Positions 4,813 through 11,112 of a stretch of 24,170 nt of DNA are shown piece by piece. This DNA is from a virus, in IMG/VR virus record IMGVR_UViG_3300022745_000142, positions 1 through 24,170 of that record, one strand, 5' to 3'. How positions within the stretch are numbered: the first letter of the stretch is position 1; the number at the start of each line of letters is the position of its first letter. The notes beneath the pieces were generated by a model. That model was given only the letters and a program-made list of their open reading frames with translations. It had not been told where the DNA came from and did not search any database. The translations under genes were made by a program, and so were the position numbers.

Positions 4813-4841
4813 TTGACGTGATGCACGCATGCATCTACATT
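4813..4841 (+). promoter_or_regulatory. Sigma-70-type rightward early promoter
   Basis: TTGACG (4813-4818), a 17-bp spacer, and TACATT (4836-4841) make a good consensus promoter about 55 bases before the first rightward gene. Operator O1 fills the spacer and touches the -10 box, so a bound repressor would block RNA polymerase directly. Confidence 0.65.
4819..4836. promoter_or_regulatory. Palindromic operator O1
   Basis: TGATGCACGCATGCATCT has arms TGATGCA/TGCATCT and matches O2 at 16 of 18 positions. It lies exactly between the -35 and -10 boxes of the rightward promoter. Two near-identical palindromes at a divergent promoter next to an HTH gene point to a lambda-like switch. Confidence 0.65.
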
Positions 4842-4895
4842 TGAGCCACGCCGCAACGACAGGCCCGCCGAGCCGGGAGCGGGAAGGGGTGAAAA

Positions 4896-5276
4896 ATGCA
4901 AGACGACATCGATAGAATCGCAAACGAGGTCGCGGATCAGATCCGCGCCGACATCAAGGCAGGCAACCTGGCCGCACGAGCCAGCACTGCCGACCGTAGC
5001 TGCGAGAGAACGCACGCCGACGTGAAGTCGCTGCTGCTGGAGTGGCTCGGCGACAAGCCGCACCGAGAGGGGTGGTTGATGCTTCTGCTGTCGCACGCAA
5101 TCTGTTCGGGCATGGGCTTGGCCGAACAGATTGCAGACGAGTTCGCGGCCGATCACGGAAACGCCGTTGCGCCGATGCTGGCGCAGCTGGAGGGCGAAGA
5201 ACTGCGTCAGCTCATCACAGAAGATCAAGCGGCCGACGCCGAGGCACGGCGTAATGAAGCACTTAGGAGCATGTGA
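4896..5276 (+). CDS. First gene of the rightward early operon, hypothetical
   Basis: 126 residues from MQDDIDRIANEVADQIRADI, with GGAAGGGGTG before the ATG. It is wholly helical and acidic: an N-terminal helix, a central segment (SLLLEWLGDKPHREGWLMLL, LSHAICSGMGLAEQIADEFA) and a C-terminal coiled coil (MLAQLEGEELRQLITEDQAA). There is no catalytic motif. As the first product of the early operon it could be regulatory or host-acting; function unknown. Its stop overlaps the next start. Confidence 0.7.
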   Translation: MQDDIDRIANEVADQIRADIKAGNLAARASTADRSCERTHADVKSLLLEWLGDKPHREGWLMLLLSHAICSGMGLAEQIADEFAADHGNAVAPMLAQLEGEELRQLITEDQAADAEARRNEALRSM

Positions 5277-5518
5277 TGAGCACGATCAAAATCGAGACGC
5301 TCGGCGCCGAGTCGGCGCTGTTCATCGGCGGCACTCCGGTGGCGATGTTGACAGACGATCAGCTGATCGAGCTGACGAAGGCCGCAGGGCAGGCGCTGCA
5401 CGCAATGCGAGACCGGCGCGCTGCCGAGTCTGCATCCCACGCCATGCACGCGATGCGCTTGGCAGCAAACACAACCCGGGCCGCCGATCTGACTGGCCCT
5501 GTCGATCTGGAGCTGTGA
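5276..5518 (+). CDS. Small early protein, 80 aa
   Basis: MSTIKIETLGAESALFIGGT starts in a TGATG overlap with the preceding stop, with AGGAG seven bases upstream. A short beta hairpin (IKIETLGAESALFIGGTPVA) is followed by a helix (LTDDQLIELTKAAGQALHAM, RDRRAAES). No domain recognised. Tight coupling to the first gene suggests joint expression. Confidence 0.65.
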   Translation: MSTIKIETLGAESALFIGGTPVAMLTDDQLIELTKAAGQALHAMRDRRAAESASHAMHAMRLAANTTRAADLTGPVDLEL

Positions 5519-5520
5519 AC

Positions 5521-5862
5521 ATGATCAACCCGACACAACTGCACCGCCTGCCCTGCGGTCTGGACCAGCAGGGCCGCCACGAGACCCGCGACCAGGCCGT
5601 GCGCCTGACGCTCACGCCTGACAAGCAGGGCAAACTGACCAGGGCCGCCAGCTGGTTCAAGTTCGCCGGCCATGCCGCGAATGATGAGGCCAAAACCACC
5701 GAGGGCATGGGCTTCGAGGCAGCTGATGTGCTGCGCCGCGCCGATGTCCGCGAGGCGCTCGACGACATCAGGTTCGGCGACGACCTGACCAATACGGCGT
5801 GCTGGATTGCGGCAGGAATCGCCGCCATCGGTGTCGTGTCGTTTGTGTTGAGGCTGCTGTGA
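5521..5862 (+). CDS. Hypothetical protein with C-terminal transmembrane helix
   Basis: 113 residues from MINPTQLHRLPCGLDQQGRH, two bases after the preceding stop. A soluble region of about 88 residues (ETRDQAVRLTLTPDKQGKL, TRAASWFKFAGHAANDEAKT, DVLRRADVREALDDIRFGDD) is followed by one membrane helix (WIAAGIAAIGVVSFVLRLL) at the extreme C-terminus, a tail-anchored layout. The stop overlaps the next GTG start. Function unknown; it pairs with a second small membrane protein directly downstream. Confidence 0.65.
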   Translation: MINPTQLHRLPCGLDQQGRHETRDQAVRLTLTPDKQGKLTRAASWFKFAGHAANDEAKTTEGMGFEAADVLRRADVREALDDIRFGDDLTNTACWIAAGIAAIGVVSFVLRLL

Positions 5863-6017
5863 TCCGCGCTGCACTCTGGCTCACCGCTGCCCGGCTGCTG
5901 ATCTCGCTGCGGGTTGCGATCTGGTGCGGCAGCGCAGTGTGGCGTGTCGTGCTGGCCTGGTTGATCGCGGCTGCTGTCGCGGCGCTGCTGGCGGTGCTGC
6001 CTGTTTACTGGGATTGA
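5859..6017 (+). CDS. Small membrane protein, 52 aa
   Basis: Starts at GTG in a GTGA overlap with the preceding gene and reads VIRAALWLTAARLLISLRVA, IWCGSAVWRVV, then a strong hydrophobic LAWLIAAAVAALLAVLPVYW stretch. Probably one or two membrane helices with basic residues between. No family recognised. It is likely a partner of the tail-anchored protein encoded just before it. Confidence 0.55.
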   Translation: MIRAALWLTAARLLISLRVAIWCGSAVWRVVLAWLIAAAVAALLAVLPVYWD

Positions 6018-6028
6018 TGAGGCGAAAA

Positions 6029-7033
6029 ATGAACGAGTCAACGAATGCAATCGCGCTGATCGGCGCACAGCTGGCCGAGTTTGATGCCGTCGAAGCCGGT
6101 CTGAGTGATCTGGAGCAGAAATTCAGCGGCGTCGCCTTCGCGGTGACGACCACCAAGGGCTTGGCAGAGGCCATCGCCGCACGGGCCGCCTGCCGCGCGC
6201 CTCGCGTCAAAGTCGAGCGGGTGCGCAAAGGCGCCAAGGCCCCGGTACTGGCCCTTGGTCGCAGTATCGACAGCCGCGCCGCCGAGATCACCGCCCGGCT
6301 GGTGGCGCTGGAAGATCCGATCGATGATCAGATTAAGGCCGAGGAGGCGCGGAAAGAAGCCGCGCGCGCCGAGAAAGAACGGGTCGAGCGTGAACGGCTA
6401 GCCGCCATCGCCGCTGCCGAGCTGGCCGAGCGCGAGCGCGTCGCCGCCGAAGCGCGGCGCGTCGAGGAAGAGCGCCTGGCCGCCGAGCGCGCCGAACTGG
6501 CCCGCCAGCGCGAGGAACAAGAGCGCGCCGCCGCCGCCGAGCGTGAGCGCATGGCAGCCGAGCGCAGAGCGGCAGAGGCAAAGATGGCGGAAGAGCGCCG
6601 CATTGCCGCCGAAGCATTGGCGGCCGAGCGCGCGGAAGCTGAGCGGCTGGCGCAGATCGAGCGCGACCAGCTCGCCGCTGAGCGCGCCGAGTTCGAGCGC
6701 CAGCGAGCTGCAGAACGCGCGGCTGCGGAGGCGGCGCGACTGGCGCGTGAAGTGGAGGCCCGCCGCGCCGCCGAAGAGGCTGCCCGAGTCCAGCGCGAGC
6801 ACCTGGCCGCAGTGCGCGCAGCCGAAGCCGAGGCGGCACGCCTGGCGCAGATCGAGGCCGATCGCGTTGCTGCCGAACGCGCCGCCGCTGATGCTGCAGC
6901 GGAGAAGGTGCGCGCCGCTGCGCCGCTGATGCTGGAGGCGCTGATTGCGCTTGTCGAGGCCGACGACGCGCAAGAGCTGCACAGCGGCCTATTCGAGGAT
7001 GCGCGCAAGGCTATTGACGCCGCCCTGAATTGA
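6029..7033 (+). CDS. Long Ala/Glu/Arg-rich coiled-coil protein
   Basis: 334 residues from MNESTNAIALIGAQLAEFDA. GAGG lies six bases before this ATG; an in-frame ATG at 6017 is an alternative. Residues 1-105 form a separate domain (LSDLEQKFSGVAFAVTTTKG, RAPRVKVERVRKGAKAPVLA). Residues 106-285 are an uninterrupted charged coiled coil with recurrent ERLAAERAE-like repeats. The C-terminus (APLMLEALIALVEADDAQEL..ARKAIDAAL) is a small helical cap. Phage proteins with this plan often lie just before single-strand-annealing genes. The coiled coil gives TolA-like similarity that should not be over-read. A bridging or nucleoprotein role is possible. Confidence 0.7.
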   Translation: MNESTNAIALIGAQLAEFDAVEAGLSDLEQKFSGVAFAVTTTKGLAEAIAARAACRAPRVKVERVRKGAKAPVLALGRSIDSRAAEITARLVALEDPIDDQIKAEEARKEAARAEKERVERERLAAIAAAELAERERVAAEARRVEEERLAAERAELARQREEQERAAAAERERMAAERRAAEAKMAEERRIAAEALAAERAEAERLAQIERDQLAAERAEFERQRAAERAAAEAARLAREVEARRAAEEAARVQREHLAAVRAAEAEAARLAQIEADRVAAERAAADAAAEKVRAAAPLMLEALIALVEADDAQELHSGLFEDARKAIDAALN

Positions 7034-7062
7034 TTCGCAAACAGAAACTCTGAAGGCATAAC

Positions 7063-7173
7063 ATGAAGCACAGAAAACTCTACCGAGCCGTTTACGCCGA
7101 ATACATCCAGCATGGCGCAGAATATGCGCGCCAGATGGCTCGTGATATCGCGTTTCACGGCACGCCGTTTTGA
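7063..7173 (+). CDS. Tiny protein, 36 aa
   Basis: MKHRKLYRAVYAEYIQHGAE then YARQMARDIAFHGTPF, with GAAGG seven bases before the ATG. It is basic, helical and Tyr-rich. It occupies the gap between the coiled-coil gene and the ATPase gene. No family recognised; the Shine-Dalgarno and position support it being real. Confidence 0.5.
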   Translation: MKHRKLYRAVYAEYIQHGAEYARQMARDIAFHGTPF

Positions 7174-7207
7174 GGCGCTACACAGTTGCAATGTTGGAGC
7201 AGTTGAA

Positions 7208-7864
7208 ATGAGTACAGCAGTCTTAATTCTTGGTGAATCAGGTTCCGGGAAATCTACCAGTCTTCGATTTCTCGAACCCGAGAAAGTCATGCTCATCCAA
7301 GCGGTTAGAAAGCCACTGCCGTTCCGGTCGGCAGACTGGCAAATCGCGAGCAAAGAAAACCCTGAAGGCTCAGTGATTGTTACCGATAACAGCCAGAAAA
7401 TCTGCGCAATCATGCAGCGCACAAAGCGTGACATCATCGTGATCGACGATTTTCAGTATGTCATGGCGAACGAGTTCATGAGGCGCGTGACGGACCAGGC
7501 CAAGGGAAATGAAGCGTTCCAAAAATACAACGAAATCGGCCGAGCCGCTTGGGACATATTCAACACGGCCGGGCACTTGCCAGAAAACAAACGAGTATAT
7601 ATACTCTCGCACAGCAGTACCGATGAGCTTGGAAACACAAAGCTCAAGACAATCGGCAGGCTGCTGGATGAAAAGATAGTCCTTGAAGGAATGCTGACAA
7701 TAGTCCTTAGGGCAATACGAAAGGATGGCGAAAACTACTTCAAAACTCAAAACAGCGGAAATGACACAGTGAAGTCGCCGATTGGAATGTTTGCTGAAGA
7801 CCAAATACCGAACGATCTAGCAGCCGTAGACGCTGGAATCTGTGAATACTACGGAATCAAATAA
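7208..7864 (+). CDS. Sak4-like AAA ATPase (AAA_24 type), phage recombination
   Basis: 218 residues from MSTAVLILGESGSGKSTSLR, with GGAG before the ATG. Walker A GESGSGKST is at residues 9-17 and Walker B IIVIDDFQY at 76-84. ILSHSS further on fits the sensor/His region, and KTIGRLLDEKIVLEG and FKTQNSGNDTVKSPIGMF are typical of phage AAA_24/Sak4 proteins. These are RecA/Rad51-core ATPases that act with a phage single-strand-binding protein in homologous recombination. The next gene encodes such a protein, which supports the call. The region is visibly AT-richer than the flanking operon, suggesting it was exchanged as a module. Confidence 0.82.
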   Translation: MSTAVLILGESGSGKSTSLRFLEPEKVMLIQAVRKPLPFRSADWQIASKENPEGSVIVTDNSQKICAIMQRTKRDIIVIDDFQYVMANEFMRRVTDQAKGNEAFQKYNEIGRAAWDIFNTAGHLPENKRVYILSHSSTDELGNTKLKTIGRLLDEKIVLEGMLTIVLRAIRKDGENYFKTQNSGNDTVKSPIGMFAEDQIPNDLAAVDAGICEYYGIK

Positions 7865-7879
7865 CCTGAAAGGTTGGAA

Positions 7880-8545
7880 ATGCTGAAACTTAATACGCAG
7901 TTGGCACAAGACGCCGATAATATTGCCAGCTCTATAAGCGAGCTTGGCAAGTACATCGGAACAATTACCCGCGCTGAAAAACTCGTGAGCAAGCAGAAGG
8001 GAACGCAAGGCCTGGGATTGTCGTTCAAGGCCGACAACGGCCAGTCAGCCGACTATCTCGACCTGTACCACACCAAGGGCGATGGAACGCAGCTGAGCGC
8101 GGCAAAAACGGTCAACGCTATCCTGTGCTGCGCCCGCGTCAAGCAGGCCGAAGATGGCGTGATCGATGTCGAGAAGTGGGACAAGGCCGCAGGCCAGCGC
8201 CGCAAGATGAGGGTCAACGGCTACCCTGCGCTGATGGGTAAACGGATCGGCTTGCTGTTGACGCAGATCATGGAGACCGGCACCGATGGTAAGGATCGCA
8301 CTAAGCTGGAGATTTTCGGCGTGTTCGACCCGGAAACCGAGCTGACCGCATCCGAGATTCTGCAGCGCAAGACGACGCCCGAGCGACTGTCATCCATGCT
8401 GGACGCGATGATCAAGCGCGGTGTGCAGGACAAGCGCAAGAAGCCCGCGCACCGCAGCGCCAGCGCCGGGCAAGATCGGTTCGACGACATCCCAATTGGC
8501 GATGTGCCGGCCGACGCCAGCATGGATGACGACATCCCATTTTAG
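7880..8545 (+). CDS. Phage single-stranded-DNA-binding-like protein with SSB acidic tail
   Basis: 221 residues from MLKLNTQLAQDADNIASSIS (AAAGG before the ATG). A central beta-rich region (GLGLSFKADNGQSADYLDLY, MRVNGYPALMGKRIGLLLTQ, TKLEIFGVFDPETELTA) is compatible with an OB-type fold. After a basic low-complexity linker (KRKKPAHRSASAG) it ends ASMDDDIPF. That DDIPF tip is the hallmark of bacterial SSB proteins, which recruit partners through it. Placed after a Sak4-like ATPase, it is probably the ssDNA-binding partner of the recombination system. The fold is inferred; the tail is seen directly. Confidence 0.75.
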   Translation: MLKLNTQLAQDADNIASSISELGKYIGTITRAEKLVSKQKGTQGLGLSFKADNGQSADYLDLYHTKGDGTQLSAAKTVNAILCCARVKQAEDGVIDVEKWDKAAGQRRKMRVNGYPALMGKRIGLLLTQIMETGTDGKDRTKLEIFGVFDPETELTASEILQRKTTPERLSSMLDAMIKRGVQDKRKKPAHRSASAGQDRFDDIPIGDVPADASMDDDIPF

Positions 8546-8560
8546 AAATTAAATAGTAAA

Positions 8561-8579
8561 GCCCGGCCACGCGCCGGGC
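8561..8579. terminator. GC-rich hairpin between the SSB-like and Gp157-like genes
   Basis: GCCCGGC and GCCGGGC pair perfectly around CACGC. On the minus strand the stem is followed by TTTACTATTTAATTT, so it resembles a terminator for leftward transcripts, yet there is no leftward gene here. On the plus strand no T-run follows. It could stop antisense transcription or protect mRNA ends. Confidence 0.4.
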
Positions 8580-8592
8580 GCAAGGAACAATC

Positions 8593-9087
8593 ATGAGCCT
8601 CTACCTGATCGCCACCGAATACCGCCAGGCACTCGACACGCTGGCCGAATCCGACCTTGATCCTCAGACGCTGGCCGACACCTTGGAAGGGCTGGATGGC
8701 GAGCTGCAGCCGAAGTCAATCGCAGTCGCCATGTGGGTGCGCAACCTCGACGCCGAGGCCGACGCCATCGAGGCGGCCGCCAAGGCCATGCAGGATCGCG
8801 CCAAGGCTGCGCGCACCAAGGCCGAGCGCACGCGGGCCTACTTGCTGCAGTGCATGCAACTGGCGGGCGTGGAGCGCATCAGCTCGCCGCATGTCGTGCT
8901 ATCGGTGCGAGCCAACCCGGCCGGCGTCGAGATCGAAGACGAAAGCCAAATCCCGGCCTCCTACATGACCGAGCCGAAGCCGGTGCCGCCGAAGCCGGAC
9001 AAGACGTTGATCAAGCGGGCGCTGCAAGATGGATTCGAGGTGCCGGGCTGCAAGCTGGTGCGGGGCGCATCCCTGCGGATCAAGTGA
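8593..9087 (+). CDS. Siphovirus Gp157-like protein
   Basis: 164 residues from MSLYLIATEYRQALDTLAES, length typical of the Gp157 family. The N-terminal half is helical (QTLADTLEGLDGELQPKSIA, VAMWVRNLDAEADAIEAAAK, AMQDRAKAARTKAERTRAYL). The C-terminal half has the family signature: a beta segment (VVLSVRANPAGVEIEDESQI), then IPASYMTEPKPVPPKPDKTL and IKRALQDGFEVPGCKLVRG. Members lie near phage recombination/replication genes; one was linked with resistance to phage, but biochemical function is not settled. Confidence 0.82.
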   Translation: MSLYLIATEYRQALDTLAESDLDPQTLADTLEGLDGELQPKSIAVAMWVRNLDAEADAIEAAAKAMQDRAKAARTKAERTRAYLLQCMQLAGVERISSPHVVLSVRANPAGVEIEDESQIPASYMTEPKPVPPKPDKTLIKRALQDGFEVPGCKLVRGASLRIK

Positions 9088-9095
9088 ACAGCAAG

Positions 9096-9338
9096 ATGAG
9101 CACCCGCGAGCGCGCGCACGTCAGCCGGGTCAAGGAACTGCCGTGCTCGGTCTGCGACGCGCCAGGGCCGAGCGAGGCGCATCACGTCGAACAGGGGTTG
9201 CACTTCACGGTCGTGGCGGTCTGCGTTGAGTGCCATCGTTGTCCGGTCCTTGGCCTCCATGGGCAGCGCCGGGCTTGGGCCATCCGCAAGATGACAGAAC
9301 TCGATGCGCTGAACGTGACGATCGGGCGGCTGGCGTGA
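9096..9338 (+). CDS. Ref-like HNH nuclease (RecA-dependent nuclease family)
   Basis: 80 residues from MSTRERAHVSRVKELPCSVC. A GTG at 9084, overlapping the preceding stop (GTGA), would add VNSK and is an equally good start. Cys17/Cys20, HH at 29-30 (EAHHVEQG), Cys43/Cys46-His47 (CVECHR) and GLHGQRRAW (53-61) give the layout C-x2-C...HH...C-x2-CH...GxHG of the Ref family, small HNH nucleases related to P1 Ref that nick DNA bound by RecA. It is shorter than P1 Ref and holds only the nuclease domain. Context (Sak4, SSB, NinB) supports a recombination role. Confidence 0.72.
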   Translation: MSTRERAHVSRVKELPCSVCDAPGPSEAHHVEQGLHFTVVAVCVECHRCPVLGLHGQRRAWAIRKMTELDALNVTIGRLA

Positions 9339-9344
9339 TATGAT
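9315..9344 (+). promoter_or_regulatory. Extended -10 promoter for the candidate small RNA
   Basis: TGATATGAT (TGn plus TATGAT, 9336-9344) is an extended -10 element with one mismatch to TATAAT. GTGACG, 18 bp upstream, is a partial -35. A start near 9351 is expected. The promoter overlaps the 3' end of the Ref-like gene. Confidence 0.5.
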
Positions 9345-9350
9345 GCGGGC

Positions 9351-9465
9351 ATCTGATCTGGGTGGGACCGGTGATGATGCACAAATCGAGCCCCTTGGCT
9401 CTTGCGTTCGGCCGCCCAGCGGCATCCGGTCCCACACGGAGAGCGCAAGGACCAAGGGGCTTTTT
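9351..9465 (+). ncRNA. Candidate structured small RNA with pseudoknot
   Basis: Between the Ref-like and T5orf172 genes, a promoter and a terminator frame about 115 nt with no convincing ORF. Arm A GTGGGACCGG (9362-9371) pairs perfectly with A' CCGGTCCCAC (9426-9435). Arm B AGCCCCTTGG (9389-9398) pairs perfectly with B' CCAAGGGGCT (9452-9461), extended by CTTGCG/CGCAAG (9401-9406/9444-9449). The order A-B-A'-B' makes a pseudoknot. GCCGC/GCGGC (9411-9423) adds a small hairpin in the loop. Linkers of 17, 19 and 8 nt make it sterically possible. Not matched to any RNA family I know. It could equally be a DNA structure such as an origin. Confidence 0.5.
9389..9465 (+). terminator. Rho-independent-like terminator with long loop
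   Basis: AGCCCCTTGG-ct-CTTGCG pairs with CGCAAG-ga-CCAAGGGGCT and is followed directly by TTTT, giving the usual stem plus U-run. The loop is 37 nt, unusually long, and contains A' of the pseudoknot. It may end both the candidate small RNA and part of the early operon transcript, so it could also be an attenuation point before the T5orf172 and NinB genes. Confidence 0.55.
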
Positions 9466-9492
9466 GCGTTCTGGGATGCGTAGTGGACGACG

Positions 9493-9609
9493 GTGACGCA
9501 TCCGACAAAGTGGCAGCCGGGCACCAAGCCACCAGACGAGTTTCAGCGTGATCGAATCGCTCGGGCCGGATGGCGTGCAGTGCCGTCGAAGGATTCGAAG
9601 CCGTGGTGA
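9493..9609 (+). CDS. Possible 38-residue peptide
   Basis: From GTG at 9493: VTHPTKWQPGTKPPDEFQRD, RIARAGWRAVPSKDSKPW, then TGA. The composition (Trp, Pro, charged) looks protein-like, but there is no convincing Shine-Dalgarno and the start is GTG. Apart from this possible gene, 9466-9723 holds only the palindrome at 9605-9617 and nothing else recognised. Confidence 0.3.
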   Translation: MTHPTKWQPGTKPPDEFQRDRIARAGWRAVPSKDSKPW

Positions 9610-9617
9610 CTGTCACC
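9605..9617. repeat. Perfect 6+1+6 palindrome
   Basis: GGTGACTGTCACC is a perfect inverted repeat, followed closely by CTCGGCCGAG (9619-9628), also palindromic. It lies about 110 bases before the T5orf172 gene. It may be a protein-binding site. No promoter elements are clear. Confidence 0.4.
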
Positions 9618-9723
9618 AACCTCGGCCGAGCAAACCGATGCCACAGGCTCCGGAGAGCAGACGCAGGCAGGCCGATCAACCGGTCAGCTTGCTCGCACCT
9701 CAACCAACCCACCAGAGAGCAGC

Positions 9724-10563
9724 ATGAGTAACGTCACGAACTTCAGCTTCAACGGCGCCGATGTGCGCCAACCAACGCACCGTGACATCGGGTTTGTTTA
9801 CGTGGTCGAGGACGCCGCCACGGGCCGCGTGAAGATCGGAATGAGTCGCACGCCAGACCGCAGAGTAAAATCCGTTCGATCGTCAGCGGGGATTGCGAGC
9901 GGAAGGGATCACATCTCGGTCCGCGTGAAGAACGCGAGGGCCGTTGAGGCCGCGGTACATCTGGCGCTTTCAGGATCTCGCTTGCAAGGCGAGTTCTTCG
10001 GGTGCGGGTTTGATGAGGCTGTGTCAGCAGTGCAGGCCGTGGCAGGATCAGACGCGGCCGATGACGACTACGCGGCCGCTCGCAAGCTTGAGCAGCAGGA
10101 GCGCGGCCGCTCTATTTGCGATGGCGTCAAGCGACTTGTCTGCGAATGGTCGCCGCCAAGCTCCATCAGCGATGAGCAAAAGTCAAGGCTTGTCCACGCC
10201 AGAAACTTCGCAGCCGTTACGAACTCGACTTTGGGCGATCTTTTGGCGGTTGCCGAGTGGGCGACAGGGGGCGACATGGCGGTACTCAGTAGGTCGGCTG
10301 ACGATGAGAGCTTCTTCTGTTTTGACGGGCTTGTCGGAGCGGTTGAGCCTGTCACGGTGGCAGCGATTTACCGGGCGATTGCCTACGCTGGGCAGATTGG
10401 GGTGACGTACGGCGGCGGGAGGGATTGCGCTGACGACGAAGCCGAAGACTCAGAAGAGGAGTTCACGGCAGATCGGAGCGGCGCAATCCGCAAGTCCAGC
10501 GCCTACGCCGACCACGCAGCCGTCGCAGCTGCGCTGCGCGAGTATCTGGGCAAGCGGGCCTGA
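9724..10563 (+). CDS. T5orf172 / GIY-YIG domain protein with Bro-N-like N-terminal stub
   Basis: 279 residues, starting MSNVTNFSFNGADVRQPTHR. Residues 23-45 (GFVYVVEDAATGRVKIGMSR) carry the GIY-YIG-type beta strands. They are followed by TPDRRVKSVRSSAG, VEAAVHLALSGSRLQGEFF and a helix, the T5orf172 layout with conserved H and E of the nuclease core. The first 15 residues (NFSFNGADVR) resemble the start of phage Bro-N/antirepressor proteins, as if a Bro-N domain had been lost. Residues 120-279 are unassigned, with an acidic stretch (DDEAEDSEEEF) and a helical end. Possibly a regulator or nuclease; activity not certain. Confidence 0.68.
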   Translation: MSNVTNFSFNGADVRQPTHRDIGFVYVVEDAATGRVKIGMSRTPDRRVKSVRSSAGIASGRDHISVRVKNARAVEAAVHLALSGSRLQGEFFGCGFDEAVSAVQAVAGSDAADDDYAAARKLEQQERGRSICDGVKRLVCEWSPPSSISDEQKSRLVHARNFAAVTNSTLGDLLAVAEWATGGDMAVLSRSADDESFFCFDGLVGAVEPVTVAAIYRAIAYAGQIGVTYGGGRDCADDEAEDSEEEFTADRSGAIRKSSAYADHAAVAAALREYLGKRA

Positions 10564-10565
10564 TC

Positions 10566-10997
10566 GTGGACCGCGTATCCCTCAAGCTCATCAACCCGGT
10601 GCAGGCCGCGCCGCTACTGGCCGACCTGTGGCGGCACATCAAGGCCGCGCTGATCGCCGGGCACACGCTGTGCCTTGAGCTGAGGGCAGAGACGCGGACG
10701 ACGGCACAGAACAGGCTGATGTGGTCATGCCTGGCCGACGTGGCCCGCCAGGTCGAGTGGCACGGTCAGAGGCTCGACGCCGAAGCATGGAAGGACATGG
10801 CGACGGCGGCACTCAAGCGGCAGCGCGTCGTGCCGGGTATCGATGGCGGCTTTGTGGTTCTCGGCCAGCGCACCAGCAAGATGACTAAAGCCGAAATGTC
10901 AGAGCTGGTCGATTTTCTTAGGGCTTTCGGCGATCAACACGCCGTGAAGTGGTCGAAGACGTCACTTGGCCGCGAATGGCCGGAAGGGGATTTATGA
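10566..10997 (+). CDS. ninB: NinB-family recombination protein
   Basis: 143 residues from a GTG start (VDRVSLKLINPVQAAPLLAD), close to the usual NinB length. Recognisable parts: LCLELRAETRTTAQNRLMWS (QNRLMW motif), LADVARQVEWHGQRLDAEAW, RVVPGIDGGFVVLGQRTSKM (G-x-RTSKM motif) and MTKAEMSELVDFLRAFGDQH. Lambda NinB (Orf) binds single-stranded DNA and helps RecA-type or Red recombination load past SSB. It is the last gene of the rightward operon and ends one base before the convergent small membrane gene. GTG start without a strong Shine-Dalgarno. Confidence 0.85.
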   Translation: MDRVSLKLINPVQAAPLLADLWRHIKAALIAGHTLCLELRAETRTTAQNRLMWSCLADVARQVEWHGQRLDAEAWKDMATAALKRQRVVPGIDGGFVVLGQRTSKMTKAEMSELVDFLRAFGDQHAVKWSKTSLGREWPEGDL

Positions 10998-10998
10998 G

Positions 10999-11112
10999 TC
11001 ATACACCCGGAGGCCACGCCCACATGATGAGCAAATGCACCAGCCACTCGCCCAACAGCTCGGCCACCAGAGCGAACGCCCACGCTGCCAGGATGTCACG
11101 CTTTCGGAACAC
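10999..11112 (-). CDS. 37-residue membrane peptide
   Basis: From GTG at 11112: VFRKRDILAAWAFALVAELL, GEWLVHLLIMWAWPPGV. AAGGGG lies seven bases upstream, a strong Shine-Dalgarno inside the end of the preceding gene, with a 17-base overlap. Basic N-terminus, then one long hydrophobic, Trp-rich helix to the C-terminus. It converges with ninB with a single base between them. Function unknown; the format fits a small membrane effector or a holin-type peptide. Confidence 0.55.
   Translation of the reverse strand: MFRKRDILAAWAFALVAELLGEWLVHLLIMWAWPPGV

Noticed and set aside
5322-6068. Minus-strand open frame of 248 codons
   Set aside because: It opposes four plus-strand genes with overlapping stop-start junctions, and its composition is typical of a shadow frame.
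6328-7437. Long minus-strand open frame of 369 codons opposite the coiled-coil gene
   Set aside because: It is Ser/Arg/Ala-rich and arises from the GCC/GAG-biased repeats of the plus-strand coiled coil. No ribosome site or domain; the plus strand has coupled genes on both sides.
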